Below the pieces are notes generated by a model. That model was not told the DNA's origin, ran no database searches, and saw nothing but the letters and a program-made list of their open reading frames with translations. The translations under genes and the position numbers were made by a program. A stretch of 64,000 nucleotides of DNA from Leptoclinus maculatus (lineage: Eukaryota; Chordata; Actinopteri; Perciformes; Stichaeidae): assembly GCA_032191485.1 (NCBI GenBank), contig JAVDOI010000012.1, forward strand, positions 8,761,135-8,825,134, in the 5' to 3' direction. The first letter of the stretch is position 1; each line of letters begins with the position of its first letter. Positions 1 to 12,219 of the stretch are shown in pieces.

Positions 1-47
1 CATAATCCTACCAATCTCTCTCTCCCTTTCTCTCTCTCTCTTGATCT

Positions 48-53
<6 letters not shown>

Positions 54-82
<29 letters not shown>
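54..82. repeat. (CA)14 microsatellite beside CT-rich sequence
   Basis: A CA array flanked on both sides by CTCTCTCT-type tracts. CA arrays also occur at 4633-4657 and 5295-5321 in this flank. Confidence 0.95.
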
Positions 83-84
<2 letters not shown>

Positions 85-2103
85 GCTCTCTCTCACACAC
101 AACTGGCTGCACAGTAGGAACTTGCTTTAGACATTGAAATAATCAATATGTTTTCCCATTTGGACCCCAACATCCCACAGATTCACAACAATGTTAAGAT
201 CTGCATTTCTAATCTTGGTCTCTGTCAGTAAGCCACAAAATACTTGGATGTTTCTTGTGGCAATGGCATTTGAAGAAGCAATGGAGATGAGGGGAAAACA
301 GAGGGGGAAACGGGAGGGAGAGAGAGATGAAAAATAGCTACAGCTTGAGGTGTACTGATTTATGACTGTGGGCTGGCTGAGCCATTTCTGCACAGAGAGC
401 AAACCAGAGTTTACAGACAGACTGAATCACACCTGGCATGTTCAGACAGAGAAGGGAAGATGAGGTGGTTTAGTAAAAATATTTCAGCTTATGGACATAT
501 ACGTATCAAACATTGATGTTACAATAATTATAATGTAGGTAAGGTAATCACACATCCATGCCATGTAAATGTGCATATATATATATGCCCAGCCAATCAG
601 GATAAAGCCATTTTTGAGGGTTAATGTTACAGCAGTTGCCACATTTTTTGAGATTATGAACCTGAGCCAGTGAATTAGTGGTCATAAATGAGAAAGCACT
701 ACAGCGTCATTTCAATTACATACTTAGAGAAAGAAAAGTAAGTGCTTATTGTCTTCTGGCAGGCATGTTTGTGCACTTCAACTAATAACTCCGAACAACA
801 CTGACTTTGAACAACACTTAACTACCTTAATGCTTTAAAACAGCTAGAGAGGTCAGAGCACTGAGCATCGCCCAGTTCAACATGAGAGAGAGAGGCAGCA
901 GTGGGGATTAGGGATGTCGACCAGACAGTATAAAATACAATCTTCAAAAGGTACTGTGACGAGCTTGACAAAAAGTAAAAAATGCCCTATCTGGTTTAAT
1001 GTTAAATTTTTACTCTAAATTGACCTAAAAGTTAATACTTCAAAAAACCGGAACTAAACTGCTAATAAAATGAAATCCTTGAAAAATATTAAAGAAAAAC
1101 AAATTTTAAAAAGTTCAACTGAAATAACCCTGGGGCAATGGACAGCGTGACCAGTGGTAATATCTAGGCTCATGGCCCACTGTGGCTGCAAGGGGATGCT
1201 GACTCCGGCAACCATCATCGGCCATATGGCAAATCCCATTTCGGTCCCCCTTGGTTGGCTTGGATGAGAAAAAGGCTTGTCACTTTTGAATACAGTGTTA
1301 GAAGACTCAGAATCACTTCCATCATCTCCGCTCTCAAGTAGATAGCAGATATGTTATGGTCAGCTGAGGTGAGCCCTTAACAATTAACTGGCTGTTAAGC
1401 TCCTAAGACGGTTTGTTGTGGTTCCCCCCCATCAACTGGGTTGCCCGAACAAAACTGCTTACAACCTAAGTATTTGCTCCTGCAAAATTTGCAGCATTGC
1501 ACGAGCGATTGTGTGTGTGGCCATTTCTCTGTGTGTGTAATGAGTGTGTTGTGGGTGGGGAAAAAGAGCTTACTCAGACAAACTGCCTTATGATCCACAC
1601 ATCAGGTGTCTAACTGTCCTCTCCAGTGTATAAATTCAAGAAAACCACAAAAAACAGGAATAAACTTGTCTGCCTCACAACATTGCCAGTCCTTCCTTCC
1701 CTCCTACCTCCTTCCCCAACCTCCTCCTCCTCCTCTGTCTGCTGGGGCTGAAGAAGCGTCTCTGGATCCTGTCTGTCTACAGCTTCATACATCGACAGTG
1801 ACAAAGCAACTCTATCACCGCTCTTCATTCACCTAGTTAAAGGTATTAATTTGCGAGGCATTTTAAAAAAGCAATAGGTCATTGTGGAATTAATCATGAT
1901 GCCACAGTATAACAATTATTCAAAATGATTAAGACCCTGATCAGACAGAATGTATTTTAGCAGCCTGAGGTGGCTTTTTGTAATTGTTCTTCAATGAGAG
2001 TGAAGTGTTCTGCGTGTTGCGGAGCACTTCCCAATTTTCCACTCTGTGCGTCCCACGTTTTTGCAAGACCGCCCCGAAATCTCGGGTTTAAACCGTAGTT
2101 ACC

Positions 2104-2163
2104 ATGATCTCAACAGAAAACAGCAGGCCTGGAGGCAAATTGGTGCAGTACTTTAGATTTCGG
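2104..2163 (+). CDS. Weak candidate first coding exon on the plus strand
   Basis: An ATG in fair context (GTTACCATGA) opens 20 codons, MISTENSRPGGKLVQYFRFR, ending exactly at a consensus GTAAGT donor. About 60 bases upstream are richer in CG dinucleotides than the surroundings. I recognise no family and found no matching downstream exon, so this may be chance or part of an old repeat. Confidence 0.15.
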
Positions 2164-4063
2164 GTAAGTTGTTTTCATCAATTTAAACTGTACTGTTTGT
2201 ATTAGGTAGCAAACAGTTCACGGTTTGTGTTAAGCAAACATGAGCACACATTTGATGGCTTTGTCTTAGCGAGCAACTGTCTTCTACCTCACACCAAAAA
2301 AAAAAACGCTCCCTTTTCGCAAACAGGGTTTTCGAAATTTGCTGCAGAATGCAAAATTCCTGCCCTACTTCAGGGAAAATGGGTTTTCTAAACATGTATC
2401 AACTATTGTACCGATGAGTACAAATTAAGCACTTTTAACATTTTGTTAGTTTTCAGCAACTGCTGCCTTTAGACTTGGCTCTGTGCTCTGTATACATTAA
2501 GACCTACGGCACGTTGCACCTTTACAAGAAAAGGGCCTTTTGAAAAATAACTTAGGTGTTGTTTCAGGATGGACTGAAATAGATACAACATGCAGCACAC
2601 TCAGATGTTGTTGCTCAGGTGTTGCTGAGTTATCGACTTCTCTCCACTCATGTTCAATCTGGTGGAACAACCTTTGACCTCATAGACTGATGATGCTGAC
2701 AGCTGGCTGAGGGATGGCCTCGGTCAGACGCCTCTACTGACCTGCGAGCTGTGGTTCACTGGTCACCAAAGACATACTGCACAGCACGGCTTAGCACATG
2801 TGTGAGGAGATACTTACCCAAACATTATCCAAATGCCCACACAAGTATGTATGTACACGTGCACAGGCGTGCAGATGCAGATGTAGACTAAACTCCTGAA
2901 TGTCTAGAAAATCCAGAGTGAAACCAATTGATTTATTAATTAAGACTTACTAAGTGTTGATAACATGGGGCAGATATTCCTTTAGGAACCTTTACAAAAA
3001 TATGTGCCGTCACCTTATAGTAATTAATGCGTGGGGTGACAGTTGTTTACACTGGAGATTCATCCCGGCACAAAGTGCAGAAAAAGTGGCAGGGCCGGTT
3101 CGACCATTTAAGATGTCGCTGGCAGACTTTTCTTTCAAAGACAACCTTGAATTAAATCTTAAGTCATGGCATTTTGTATGCTGTTTAGAGGAATGTGAAC
3201 ATGGTGACATTAAAAGACAGACACGTCTGAGTTGTAAACTGACATCATCGCAATTATAAAATTGTAGACAATGAGAGGTGCAGTAATTTCCCACAGTCAA
3301 TAATACAGTCATGTTCTTTTTCTCCCATATCAATTATATCCACTGTGAGGGTGGTTTGAGAGGTTTCATTAACAACCTGAAGATAAGAGAACACATAGAA
3401 GAGTAATCTCATATTCATAAAGCACCCACGTCAGGATCACCATACCCTGCCCGGTGTTACTGACCTTTACTACTAGTCTACCACCTAGAAACAAAAGGCC
3501 ATGCAAGGCAGCAATCCACACAGTAATCTGACAAATGGCAACAACATCAACATCAATTCAGTACCAAGTAGAGTGCATGCTACGGGTCGGATGTTATCAT
3601 AAACCATTTTTAATCTGCAGCAACAAAAAACACCATTCTTATTTAGAATATTTGTACCACTTTATCTTGCTGTCCGACAGCTCTTTCCGACAGGTAACAG
3701 ATGCCAATAACTGCTTTTTTTAAGGCTTTTTTTTTAGGTGGCGAAAACATTTTGCTGCTGTATCTACTGAAGGAAAAACACTGACTATGAATGAGTACCT
3801 CATACAACCCCACATAAAAAAATGTAACTATCTCTTTCACTTAATTGTATTTTAAAATAGTACATTGGATTGACAATCTGCTCCCCAATTTCAGTTTCCC
3901 ACTGAACTTAGACTCCTTTTTCTAGCCGCATATAGATAGATACTTACTGGCAGACACAATGTAGAAATACAAACACTGTATTTAGTGCAAACACAGCATG
4001 GGCAAATGAAAGCCATCTTCTTGACTTGTTTTGACCTGAACAAGGCCCCACTCCTTCCTGCTT

Positions 4064-4064
<1 letters not shown>

Positions 4065-4139
<75 letters not shown>
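4065..4139. repeat. (CA)37 microsatellite
   Basis: A perfect CA array of 75 bp in the 3' flank. Confidence 0.98.
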
Positions 4140-4141
<2 letters not shown>

Positions 4142-6061
4142 ACACAAACATATTTCTGTCCCCACTTGGAAAGCCTCTCAACTTCTTTTCGCTTCATTCA
4201 GTACAAATAACTTCACGGTGGGATAAAAGCATAATGTTTCCAGAAAACCTCCTCCCCCCACTTTGCTTCACTCTTTTGGCCCCATGTTCTCCTTTACTTT
4301 TTCCTCCAACCCCCTTCTCTTGTACTCTCTGTCCAAGTGGACATTCTTATTTCATTAGAGGGGGTCTGGGAGGCCAAGAGGGTAAACAAAACCTCTGTAA
4401 TCAACAGCAGGACATACACAACCACAATGAGCCAATCAGAGCACCAGTGTCCTTTTAGAGAGAACCATGGCTAACCAATACAAATCCACACCTGGAAGCT
4501 CAGAACTTGAACTTGCCAACTCCAACTCAGCACTTAGGTTTGTGTGGAATTCAAAATGTAGCTGAGCACTGGGAGTCAAGGTTATCCATAAGGAACACCA
4601 ATCAAAGCATGCATGTCTGCAAAGACACCAATACACACACACACACACACACACACAGATCCCCCTATTTGTCTATCGGTGCTGTCATCTCTGTTTGCTC
4701 ATATTAGAGAGGGCTCACTCAGGGACAGGATATGGGGATTAGGTCTGGCCTTATTGCGCTGTAGCTACACACCGCTAAATGGCTCCCATCTGTTCTCCCA
4801 TTGAGAATGGCTAATACACGTTAGCTGTGATCGCATTGTGCACTGCCAGAATAACAGCAGTGGATAGATGAGCAGCACTGATATCGCTAGCCACAACACC
4901 ATTCTGTGCTAAAGGCTAATGTGCCTGGCTTATTCTATTAGATCGGGATAAGAAGCACTAATACACACATGCATGCACACACACACACGTGCAGACACAC
5001 ACCGTCACAATATCTGATTGGAGATACCGAAGCAGTAGGCTAGTCACGGATCCAGCTCTAGGTTTACCTTGAAGTAAGATACGTTAGAGCCGGGCAAGCG
5101 AAAAACTAGCAAGAGGTGGAAAGAACAGGAGTGATGGAAAAGAGATGGAGAGATGGAAAGAGAGGGAGAAAGGGGGCAGTGTGGTCTGTTTCATTACGGT
5201 GAATCCTGACACTGCTGCATTCTCAGCACACATGGACTGGATTATAGGCTATGTGGGCTGCTCCAGCACTGTATAGCTCAGCAACGCTCTTTTGCACACA
5301 CACACACACACACACACACACTTGTAAATGTACACACAAACATAATAGCTAAACACACTCAAGCTTTGCACTGCAGGAACACAAACCATTTGCTATAGGA
5401 CTCTTAATCCCAAAAGCAGCACTAGGGCAAAGTGCACAACTACTAAATCGTTGAGGTTAGAGACAGAGTCTTCTTGTGATGGTCCACCTGTGGATTACTG
5501 GGGGAAAAGAATGAGATGCACTGGAAACTATGAGTATACAATGCTGTCTGGTTTTCTCTCTCTCTCGTTCCCACACAGATACATACGCACTCTGCCTCTT
5601 TCCCTCTCTTTTCTTTGTCTGTGTTTCTCTATCTCTCATATGTACATTTACATGTCTCTATTTTTCGCTGCCTCTCTTTGTCTTACACACACACACCATC
5701 AGCCTCATTGCACAGACCTCTTTCCGCACGTCTGCGTTCAAAGGCATCCTGAGTCTATGGGGGGGCTTCGATATAAAACCCCCAAAGCAGGAATTATCCT
5801 TTATGACTCTGCATTCTTCATTTTATGTTTTTTCAGCTTGCATCCTTCAAAAAAGGTTTCATGACTGTTCTGTGTCGTATTGTCTTAATTACTCCACACA
5901 CTGGCACCAACAGGGTGGGGAAGCACGGTAAAACTACGACTATGACTGAAAAAATGAGGTGGGGAGAGAGAGACCCGTCCCTCTCTGGTTTTTCTCATTG
6001 TGTCGTTTTTATCACCTATGGGCCCTGGTACGCTCACTTTAGGCTGTTGGGTTTGCATTGG

Positions 6062-6067
6062 TTTAAT
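6062..6067 (-). terminator. Possible ATTAAA polyadenylation signal of the ERC2-like gene
   Basis: Read on the minus strand this is ATTAAA, about 400 bases after the stop codon. A canonical AATAAA also occurs at 2932-2937, about 3.5 kb after the stop. Hexamers like these occur by chance, so neither is firm, and long 3' UTRs are common for synaptic genes. Confidence 0.15.
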
Positions 6068-6463
6068 ACCACACAGTTACCTATAGCCACAGAGTACGCA
6101 CAGCATGCGGCACAACCAGCATATGAGCACTTCATAGAAAGACAGCCATAAACCTCTGAATCAACTGAGGCTTTAGTTGACTGGAATTCATAAGCAATGG
6201 GAAAAGAAGCCGGCTTCTATTACACTCTCTTCTGTCAGACTTGGGTAATTCTGTGGTTATTGTGGTGCCATCAATGTTCCCGGCTAATGGTTACTCGAGC
6301 CCACTGAAGAAGCCTATTGTGTAGAGGATCATTAAAATATCTGGAGCTGATATACAGTACTACACCCTGGCAAAGAGTGCATTAACTCTAAAATTAGTAG
6401 AAAAATGTAACAATATAAACTCACTGTGGACAAATGGATGCAGGGTTTCCATGAAGATGGTCA

Positions 6464-6490
6464 TCATGCCCATATTCCCTCTTCATCGTC
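6464..6490 (-). CDS. erc2: Terminal coding micro-segment: DDEEGIWA stop (RIM PDZ ligand)
   Basis: Only 27 coding bases on the minus strand: GAC GAT GAA GAG, then GGA ATA TGG GCA TGA, giving DDEEGIWA and a stop. They follow a strong acceptor (T-rich tract ending CCTCATAG) in the phase required by the DQ end of the previous exon, 3.86 kb upstream. DDEEGIWA is the C-terminus of ERC2/CAST. Its last residues bind the PDZ domain of RIM1, which places ERC at the active zone. Eight matching residues in correct phase beside a good acceptor, at the position expected from the family, make chance very unlikely. The rest of this exon is 3' UTR extending to lower coordinates; its end is not resolved. Confidence 0.95.
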   Translation of the reverse strand, partial: DDEEGIWA

Positions 6491-8184
6491 CTATGAGGAA
6501 AAACATGGAAAACATTCATCATCATCATTATCAATCCATAAACCATCAGTACTTTATGTCCAAAGTCTTCAAAAATGGCATGTATGTGGCAGAAAATGGC
6601 TTCATTTTGGACCAGGCCATTAAATGTACAAACTCTGGCCCAGTGGTAATGTCTTTACAAGTAGAGTCTAATCGCTTAATTGTACGGTCCACCTAACCCC
6701 CTGTGAATTGTAATCAAAACACTCCTGTTCATTGTCCTCATTCAGAAAAGTTGTGTATGATATCATAAAATGCGTTCCGCAGTATGATTGTTAGGAATCA
6801 ATAACTAAACACAGAAGGGCTTTCCTTGGGGCTGAAACTGTGCAGACAAGAGCCCTGCTAACAGGAAGGCTAATTCACTCAGACACTAACATTACAATGG
6901 TTAGCATGACCTGGCAGCTCAGTATAGCCAAGCTCTTGCCTGCATAATGCTTAACTAGGCTACGGCAAAGTTGAGTCTATGCTACATAAAAGCAAAAAAA
7001 ACACAAGGGCCTTGGCTGCAGTCCACGGCGGCTTTGGTTGGACTGAGTGGTTGTGACAAGCTTGGTAAACTCAGTAGGCAACACCTAAGCAGCTAAGCTA
7101 TAGATGTAATGGCCTTTCAATGGAACATGCTAGATGCTAAATGCTAACATGCAGTTAATGGCTGTGACAGGCCCTGTAAACAGAGCCAAGCTTATAACCA
7201 CTGAGTCTGCCAGGTTAAACACACACACATACACACAAACAGGCCAAATACCATATGCTACTTCTCATAAACCTGAAGCAGGCAGCATGTTACGGCTTTG
7301 AAAAAAAGAGCAACAGCCCAAAAGAAAATGTTGTATAATTCTGTCTCTGATAAACACTTGCTGTTTTTTATTTCCTTCCGAGGCTGCTGCCAAGTATCTG
7401 GCAGTAGTGCTGGCATGGCTAAATGAGAACAATGTGAACACAACATGCCCATCGAACTGCACACACTCCATGCTGAGACACAGACCTGGGGTGCATCTCA
7501 AGAGGCTAAATCCACTTCCTGCGCTTGTCTCATCTGATTAGATTTCACCTGTCCTCAGAGAAAGTCCATCACGGATTAAGTAGAGGACAGGGAGTATAGA
7601 GAGGATTGGGATGGACTTACTAGCCGTAGCAATGAGTTTTGAATGGCATGTGGTTTGGCTCCATGGAAAAACTTGAAGTGTATTCCGTGTTTGTGTGTTC
7701 ACTATTCCAGTGCATGCATTTGTGCTCATGATTCTTAAATGTGACAGCTGGGTATTCATGCCGTATGTATGTTTCTGTTTGGGCAAAAAAAAAAAAAATG
7801 CATGTGTGGTCACTGTTATGTTATTCATGGCACTGGCTGGAATGGCATTGTGGTTTGCAGGGTGAGTGTGCAGACCCTCTTCATCATCATTATCATTATC
7901 ATCATCAATCAACCTTCGAGTGGTGTTCCTGGACCAGGCAATGCACTGAACCACTGGCCACATTTGGACATTTGAATTCGGAAAGATGGTGGGCAAAAGG
8001 ACTGAAGGAAAGACTGAAAGAGACACGGAGGCATGGAGAGAAAAAATGTGAGTGTGAAGAAAATACTCTTAATAAATATTAAATTAACTAAATACTGAAG
8101 AACAGACAGCAGATGTAAAAGTCTCACCTCAGGGACTTTAGTGACATCTAGACTGTGTGACCTGACATCCCCCAGCAGTGCGCG

Positions 8185-8194
8185 CACACACACC

Positions 8195-8251
<57 letters not shown>
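8185..8251. repeat. (CA)n microsatellite
   Basis: About 67 bp of CA units with one CCAA interruption, in the last intron. Confidence 0.97.
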
Positions 8252-8253
<2 letters not shown>

Positions 8254-9582
8254 ACTGTGACCTCTGCCGAACTTCCCCATGAGGTCAAAGATCAGATATG
8301 AGGAAAAGCCATGAGGTTATTGGCTGACCTCTGTCAAAAGAGTCTGGTGTTTCTTAAGCTTATGTGCTTGACACAAGAGGGAGAGCAACAGAGAAACAAC
8401 TTAGCTAAATAATAATCAACTGTAGATTGTGGACAGAAGGGGATGATGACATCTTGATACACATCTTTGATTTTGACGTTTGGTTCCAATGCAATGTGTC
8501 AGCAGACTAGACTAAATATACACTATTTGCAAATGTACACATTTGTAGGCATTGTCTTATATCAAACCTACGCTTAATGTACTTGTAGTGTTGTCCCCTT
8601 TTAAAAGCAATTTGACTTTAATTGTTCCCCCAAATGTTGCATACAAAGTGTGAGCCATCACAGTTCCCTTTTATAGACATACAAATTCAACTTTAATAGA
8701 AAGAAGAATTCAAATCTGTCCAGATTTATCAGTTATTTTGTTGCTCTAGGCATTCTTAATAACAAGATTTCCCAGCAACCCTAATAATACTTTCTATGCT
8801 AGGCTTTTCAGTACAAACTAAATATCGCTTGCAGAGAGCTACTGTTTTATACGTCAAACACTATAAACACTGCTGCAGTAATATAGTGCTGGGTCGCCAT
8901 TTTGAAGGAAAGATATTCACAAGTGCAAAGTAAAGGAGAGTAATGTGTGATACTAAAAAGTGACCCCCTGCAGCTAACTATTTAATATGGAGCCGACCCT
9001 TGTTGCAAATTATTCTGCAATACAATAGAACAAAGCAGGGACTTGATAGCTTGATAATATCATTTTGGCAAGCCAAAACATAATATAACCTAATGACTAC
9101 ACAGCTAGAATTTGAAAGTGGTCCTTGTAGGATTAAAGTGTGATTTTAAGTGTTAAACTATGTTCCATGGTATTCGCTTGCCCACTCTAGACTTTGATAT
9201 ACCATAAAAAGCTTCAAAAATAGATGTAGATTAATTCTGTAGTTGGAAAGGATGCAAATGTTCAAATAAATATACCCTGCTGTATGAGATTCTGCGTGAA
9301 AAGTATGCATATGGATGTCAATCAACCCCAGACCCTCACATTCTTTTAGGAATCAAAAATAGAGTCTTTCCACAGGCGTGAAAGGCTAAAAGAATATTAA
9401 AACCAGCTATCCTGTCCTCTTACATATTGCTAAGGTATGTGTGGTGTGTTGCATGTATATGATTGTGTGGTTTTATACATGTGTGGGGATCCCCAGCGCA
9501 TGTTTCACTCCAATTTAGGCAGCAGTTTCAGAAACTGAAGTGGAAATCCCCACGTATTGCTCTTAAATCCCCAAACATTACA

Positions 9583-9586
<4 letters not shown>

Positions 9587-9640
<54 letters not shown>
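9587..9640. repeat. (AC)27 microsatellite
   Basis: A perfect AC array of 54 bp in the last intron. Confidence 0.97.
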
Positions 9641-9642
<2 letters not shown>

Positions 9643-10299
9643 CATCTTCCTAGTTTGGAATCCCCCCAATCACAACCTCTTGACAACAATGGAGCTGTGA
9701 TGAGTTTATATTGCATTGAAATAACTAAAAGCTTTTATTAGCTAATGGAAAGACAGTGAAATCATCTGTCTTTCTTTGAAGATTGCCTTCCCTGTTAGTG
9801 ATTTAATCTGGGTACATTGTATCAACAAAGACTCAGATGTGCACTGCACCTCCATGTGCATCTAAACACGCACAAGTACAGGCACGTACATCTCAAACAC
9901 TTTGTGCTGATGACAACAACAGTTCTCTTCAGCTCCCTTCAAACAGACACATTACGTTTGTCCTCAGGGCAGTCTGTATATGATACTCAGACAGAGAGAA
10001 GGAGCTCATCTGAGAGATGAATGATGTATAAACTAATCTCACACACAAATCCCATCGATCAAAAACACTTATTTGGCAGCTTTTCCCTTCAGGCCTCTTA
10101 TCTAAACGATATGAATAACTGACTTGGCAGGAAGTAATGGGGTTGAGAGAGAAGAGAGAAGGGAAATTTTATGCTGCCGAGTCCAACCACAACTGACTGG
10201 CGGTGGAGATAAAGAGACAAATATGAAATTGCACCAACTTAAAAAAACATGAAGATGAGAGCCCAAAACATGTCCGCTTGTGTAAACAAGTTCAAACTG

Positions 10300-10330
10300 G
10301 GTGTGTGTCTGTGTGTGTGTCTGTGTGTGC
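10300..10330. repeat. Short GT-rich repeat just downstream of the His-rich exon donor
   Basis: GTGTGTGTCTGTGTGTGTGT and flanking units. On the minus-strand transcript this is a CA-rich run starting about 20 bases after the weak GTCAAT donor. Confidence 0.85.
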
Positions 10331-10348
10331 GTCCACATTCATATTGAC

Positions 10349-10510
10349 CTGGTCCATAGGGGGTCGGTGGTTGGCATGGGGTGGCCCTCTTGGCAGGCTT
10401 CGGTGATGCATGTTTGCTGGATGCAAGTGGTGAGAATGGTGAGGATGATGTTGAGGGTGAATGTGATCTTCCTCGTGGTTATCCGCTATCAGCTTCATTC
10501 TGCTCTGAGT
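10349..10510 (-). CDS. erc2: ERC2-like exon: TQSRMKLIADN and histidine-rich segment
   Basis: A 162-bp phase-0 exon (54 codons). The acceptor is CTTTTTTTGGCAG; the donor GTCAAT is weak and lies about 20 bases upstream of a CA-rich repeat in the transcript. It opens TQSRMKLIADNHEEDH, matching the ERC TQNRMKLMADN motif that closes the coiled coil. Next comes a histidine-rich stretch (14 His in 54 residues, such as HPQHHPHHSHHLH), then HHRSLPRGPPHANHRPPMDQ. ERC2 has a comparable poly-His run followed by HHRSPGR ... NHRPSPDQ, whereas ERC1 lacks the His run. In known ERC genes the exon boundary after PDQ is where alternative C-termini are chosen. Only the EEGIWA-type continuation (6464-6490) was found here. 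Confidence 0.94.
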
Positions 10511-12179
10511 CTGCCAAAAAAAGGAGATAAACAAGAACATTTAGAAAGCATAATTATAACACGCGTACACTAGGCCTTTTATTTCTCCAACACTGCTTGT
10601 TTGTTCCCTTAAAAATGTTCCCGAGGTCTCAGAATGATTAGGCTGATGGATTCTTGGATGGGGTAAAATCATGTTGAAAGCCATCGAAGAGGATAAAAAC
10701 AGTGCCGCTAACAACACTTGACAGGTCATAAATTGAGTGAGTCGGAGTGCCTGATGAAAGTATTTTAAGTCTGTCAAATGTCATCCGTACTGCAGATTAT
10801 CATTTAATTGGATTAGACGAATTTTAGTAAGAACAGTTAGTGAGTGTTTCATGTAGCCTAAGGCCACAGGTGTTCTGGCCCAGGTAAAGCAAGATCATTT
10901 TAGATGTCATTGATTCAAATTACTCTCAAACATGTCTTTTTCTGAATGCCTGTAAATGGGTATGCAAGACTATGTGTCTTTGTTTTGTGTCTCTGCATCT
11001 GTGTGTATTTGCAGACGAGGCTGTCATCTTGCCAACACTGCTTTGGAGAGAGATAACAGCATAGGATGACTAACGTTAACAATCAGCTCAACTCTATTGA
11101 GGCCAGCTGTCTGGGAGATAGACAGAGACAGAGTGGGTGCAGATATATTGACAGGCTCAGCTTTATTCTCTTAACTCCACATACTTCCCCCCCGAGGGTG
11201 GACATGACTGCAGAGCGGGAGGTGGGATTGTGTATGGGATGAAGATGATTCAAAGGAAAGACATGCACACATCTCTCATCCAAAATGTTGCAGCTTTCCT
11301 TGTTTAAATGAGAGACAGCCATGGCAGGAAGAGACAAGAAGCCCGAGTCAGCTGGGAAGATAGGAAGGAGATGGTGTTACAGTAGTAAGCGGCCTGGAGA
11401 CATCGCTGCTGAGATAAGGCGCTGAAGCCTAATGACTGAGGAAACGAGCTAGTCAGGATCACAGGAGAGGATGTGAGCTAGTATTAAAGAGGTTAGCAAT
11501 TAGCTTAAATTGGAGAAGAGCTGGTTAGATAAGGCGAGAACACCAATAACGTGGTGAGAGGAAAGGAGAGAGACAGAGATAAAGATGAAGAGTGAGGGAT
11601 GGAGGAGGGCTCAGACAAGAGAGACACCAGACCAGTGGTTAGATCAGTTAAAGGCTAGGTGGAAGTGTACGGCCGGCCCTCTGTGACCTCAGGTGTTGAC
11701 TCTAGCAGGTGTGACTGGGTGGGGCTGGCCTCAATCCAACAGTTACAGAGCTGATACCTGTCATTAGGCGAGGACAATTACTATCATATACCATGCAGCT
11801 GATGTAACTACTGTAGTACAACACAGTACACGCTGTAGGTGCTTCCATACAGACTCTTCCCCAATGCTTACTAATGCTGCTTAATTCTGATAGAGAAATA
11901 CTTTCAAAATGAATCAGTAGCTGAGGGTCAAAAAGGCTAATGTGTGTTTAGTCTTTGCTGCTAATCTAATAAGAACCATATTGCTTGTTCCTGTTCATCT
12001 AATTACAACCATATTTGGTAGGATGAGAGGCCAAATGTCCTAGACGGTGTTTGCATACGTGTGTGTGCGCATGTAGTTAACATCAAAAACACAATTGAAA
12101 AATGTGATGAATTGCTTCTGGAAGAATCTCACTGTGTGGTCAGGACAGCCCACATGTGGCCATCCAGTTTATTCAAACA

Positions 12180-12219
<40 letters not shown>

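Larger units (their letters stand above)
1..6463. other. Downstream flank and presumed 3' UTR of the ERC2-like gene
   Basis: No coding homology was recognised on either strand. The stretch holds CA microsatellites (54-82, 4065-4139, 4633-4657, 5295-5321), a short TA run near 574-586, CT-rich tracts at the left edge and near 5556-5640, and AT-rich unique sequence. An unknown part next to 6463 must be 3' UTR. A 20-codon open segment ending at a consensus donor (2104-2163, plus strand) is listed separately. Confidence 0.6.
6491..10348 (-). other. Intron between the His-rich exon and the terminal exon
   Basis: A 3.86-kb intron read on the minus strand. It contains an ATC/ATT-rich triplet run (7880-7910), a long CA array (8185-8251) and another (9587-9640), otherwise unique AT-rich sequence. 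At its 5' end, just after the GTCAAT donor, the transcript strand carries CA-rich repeats (10300-10330 on the plus strand as GT). No sequence like the alternative ERC1a-type C-terminus (IIQPLLELDQ...) was found. Confidence 0.85.

Noticed and set aside
3891..4458. Open frames with long HTHTHT or VCVCVC stretches here and at many other places
   Set aside because: They are translations of CA/GT arrays; the flanking residues resemble no family.
6491..10348. Search for the alternative ERC1a-type C-terminal exons (IIQPLLELDQ and the following block)
   Set aside because: Nothing similar was seen on the minus strand; absence by eye is not proof.
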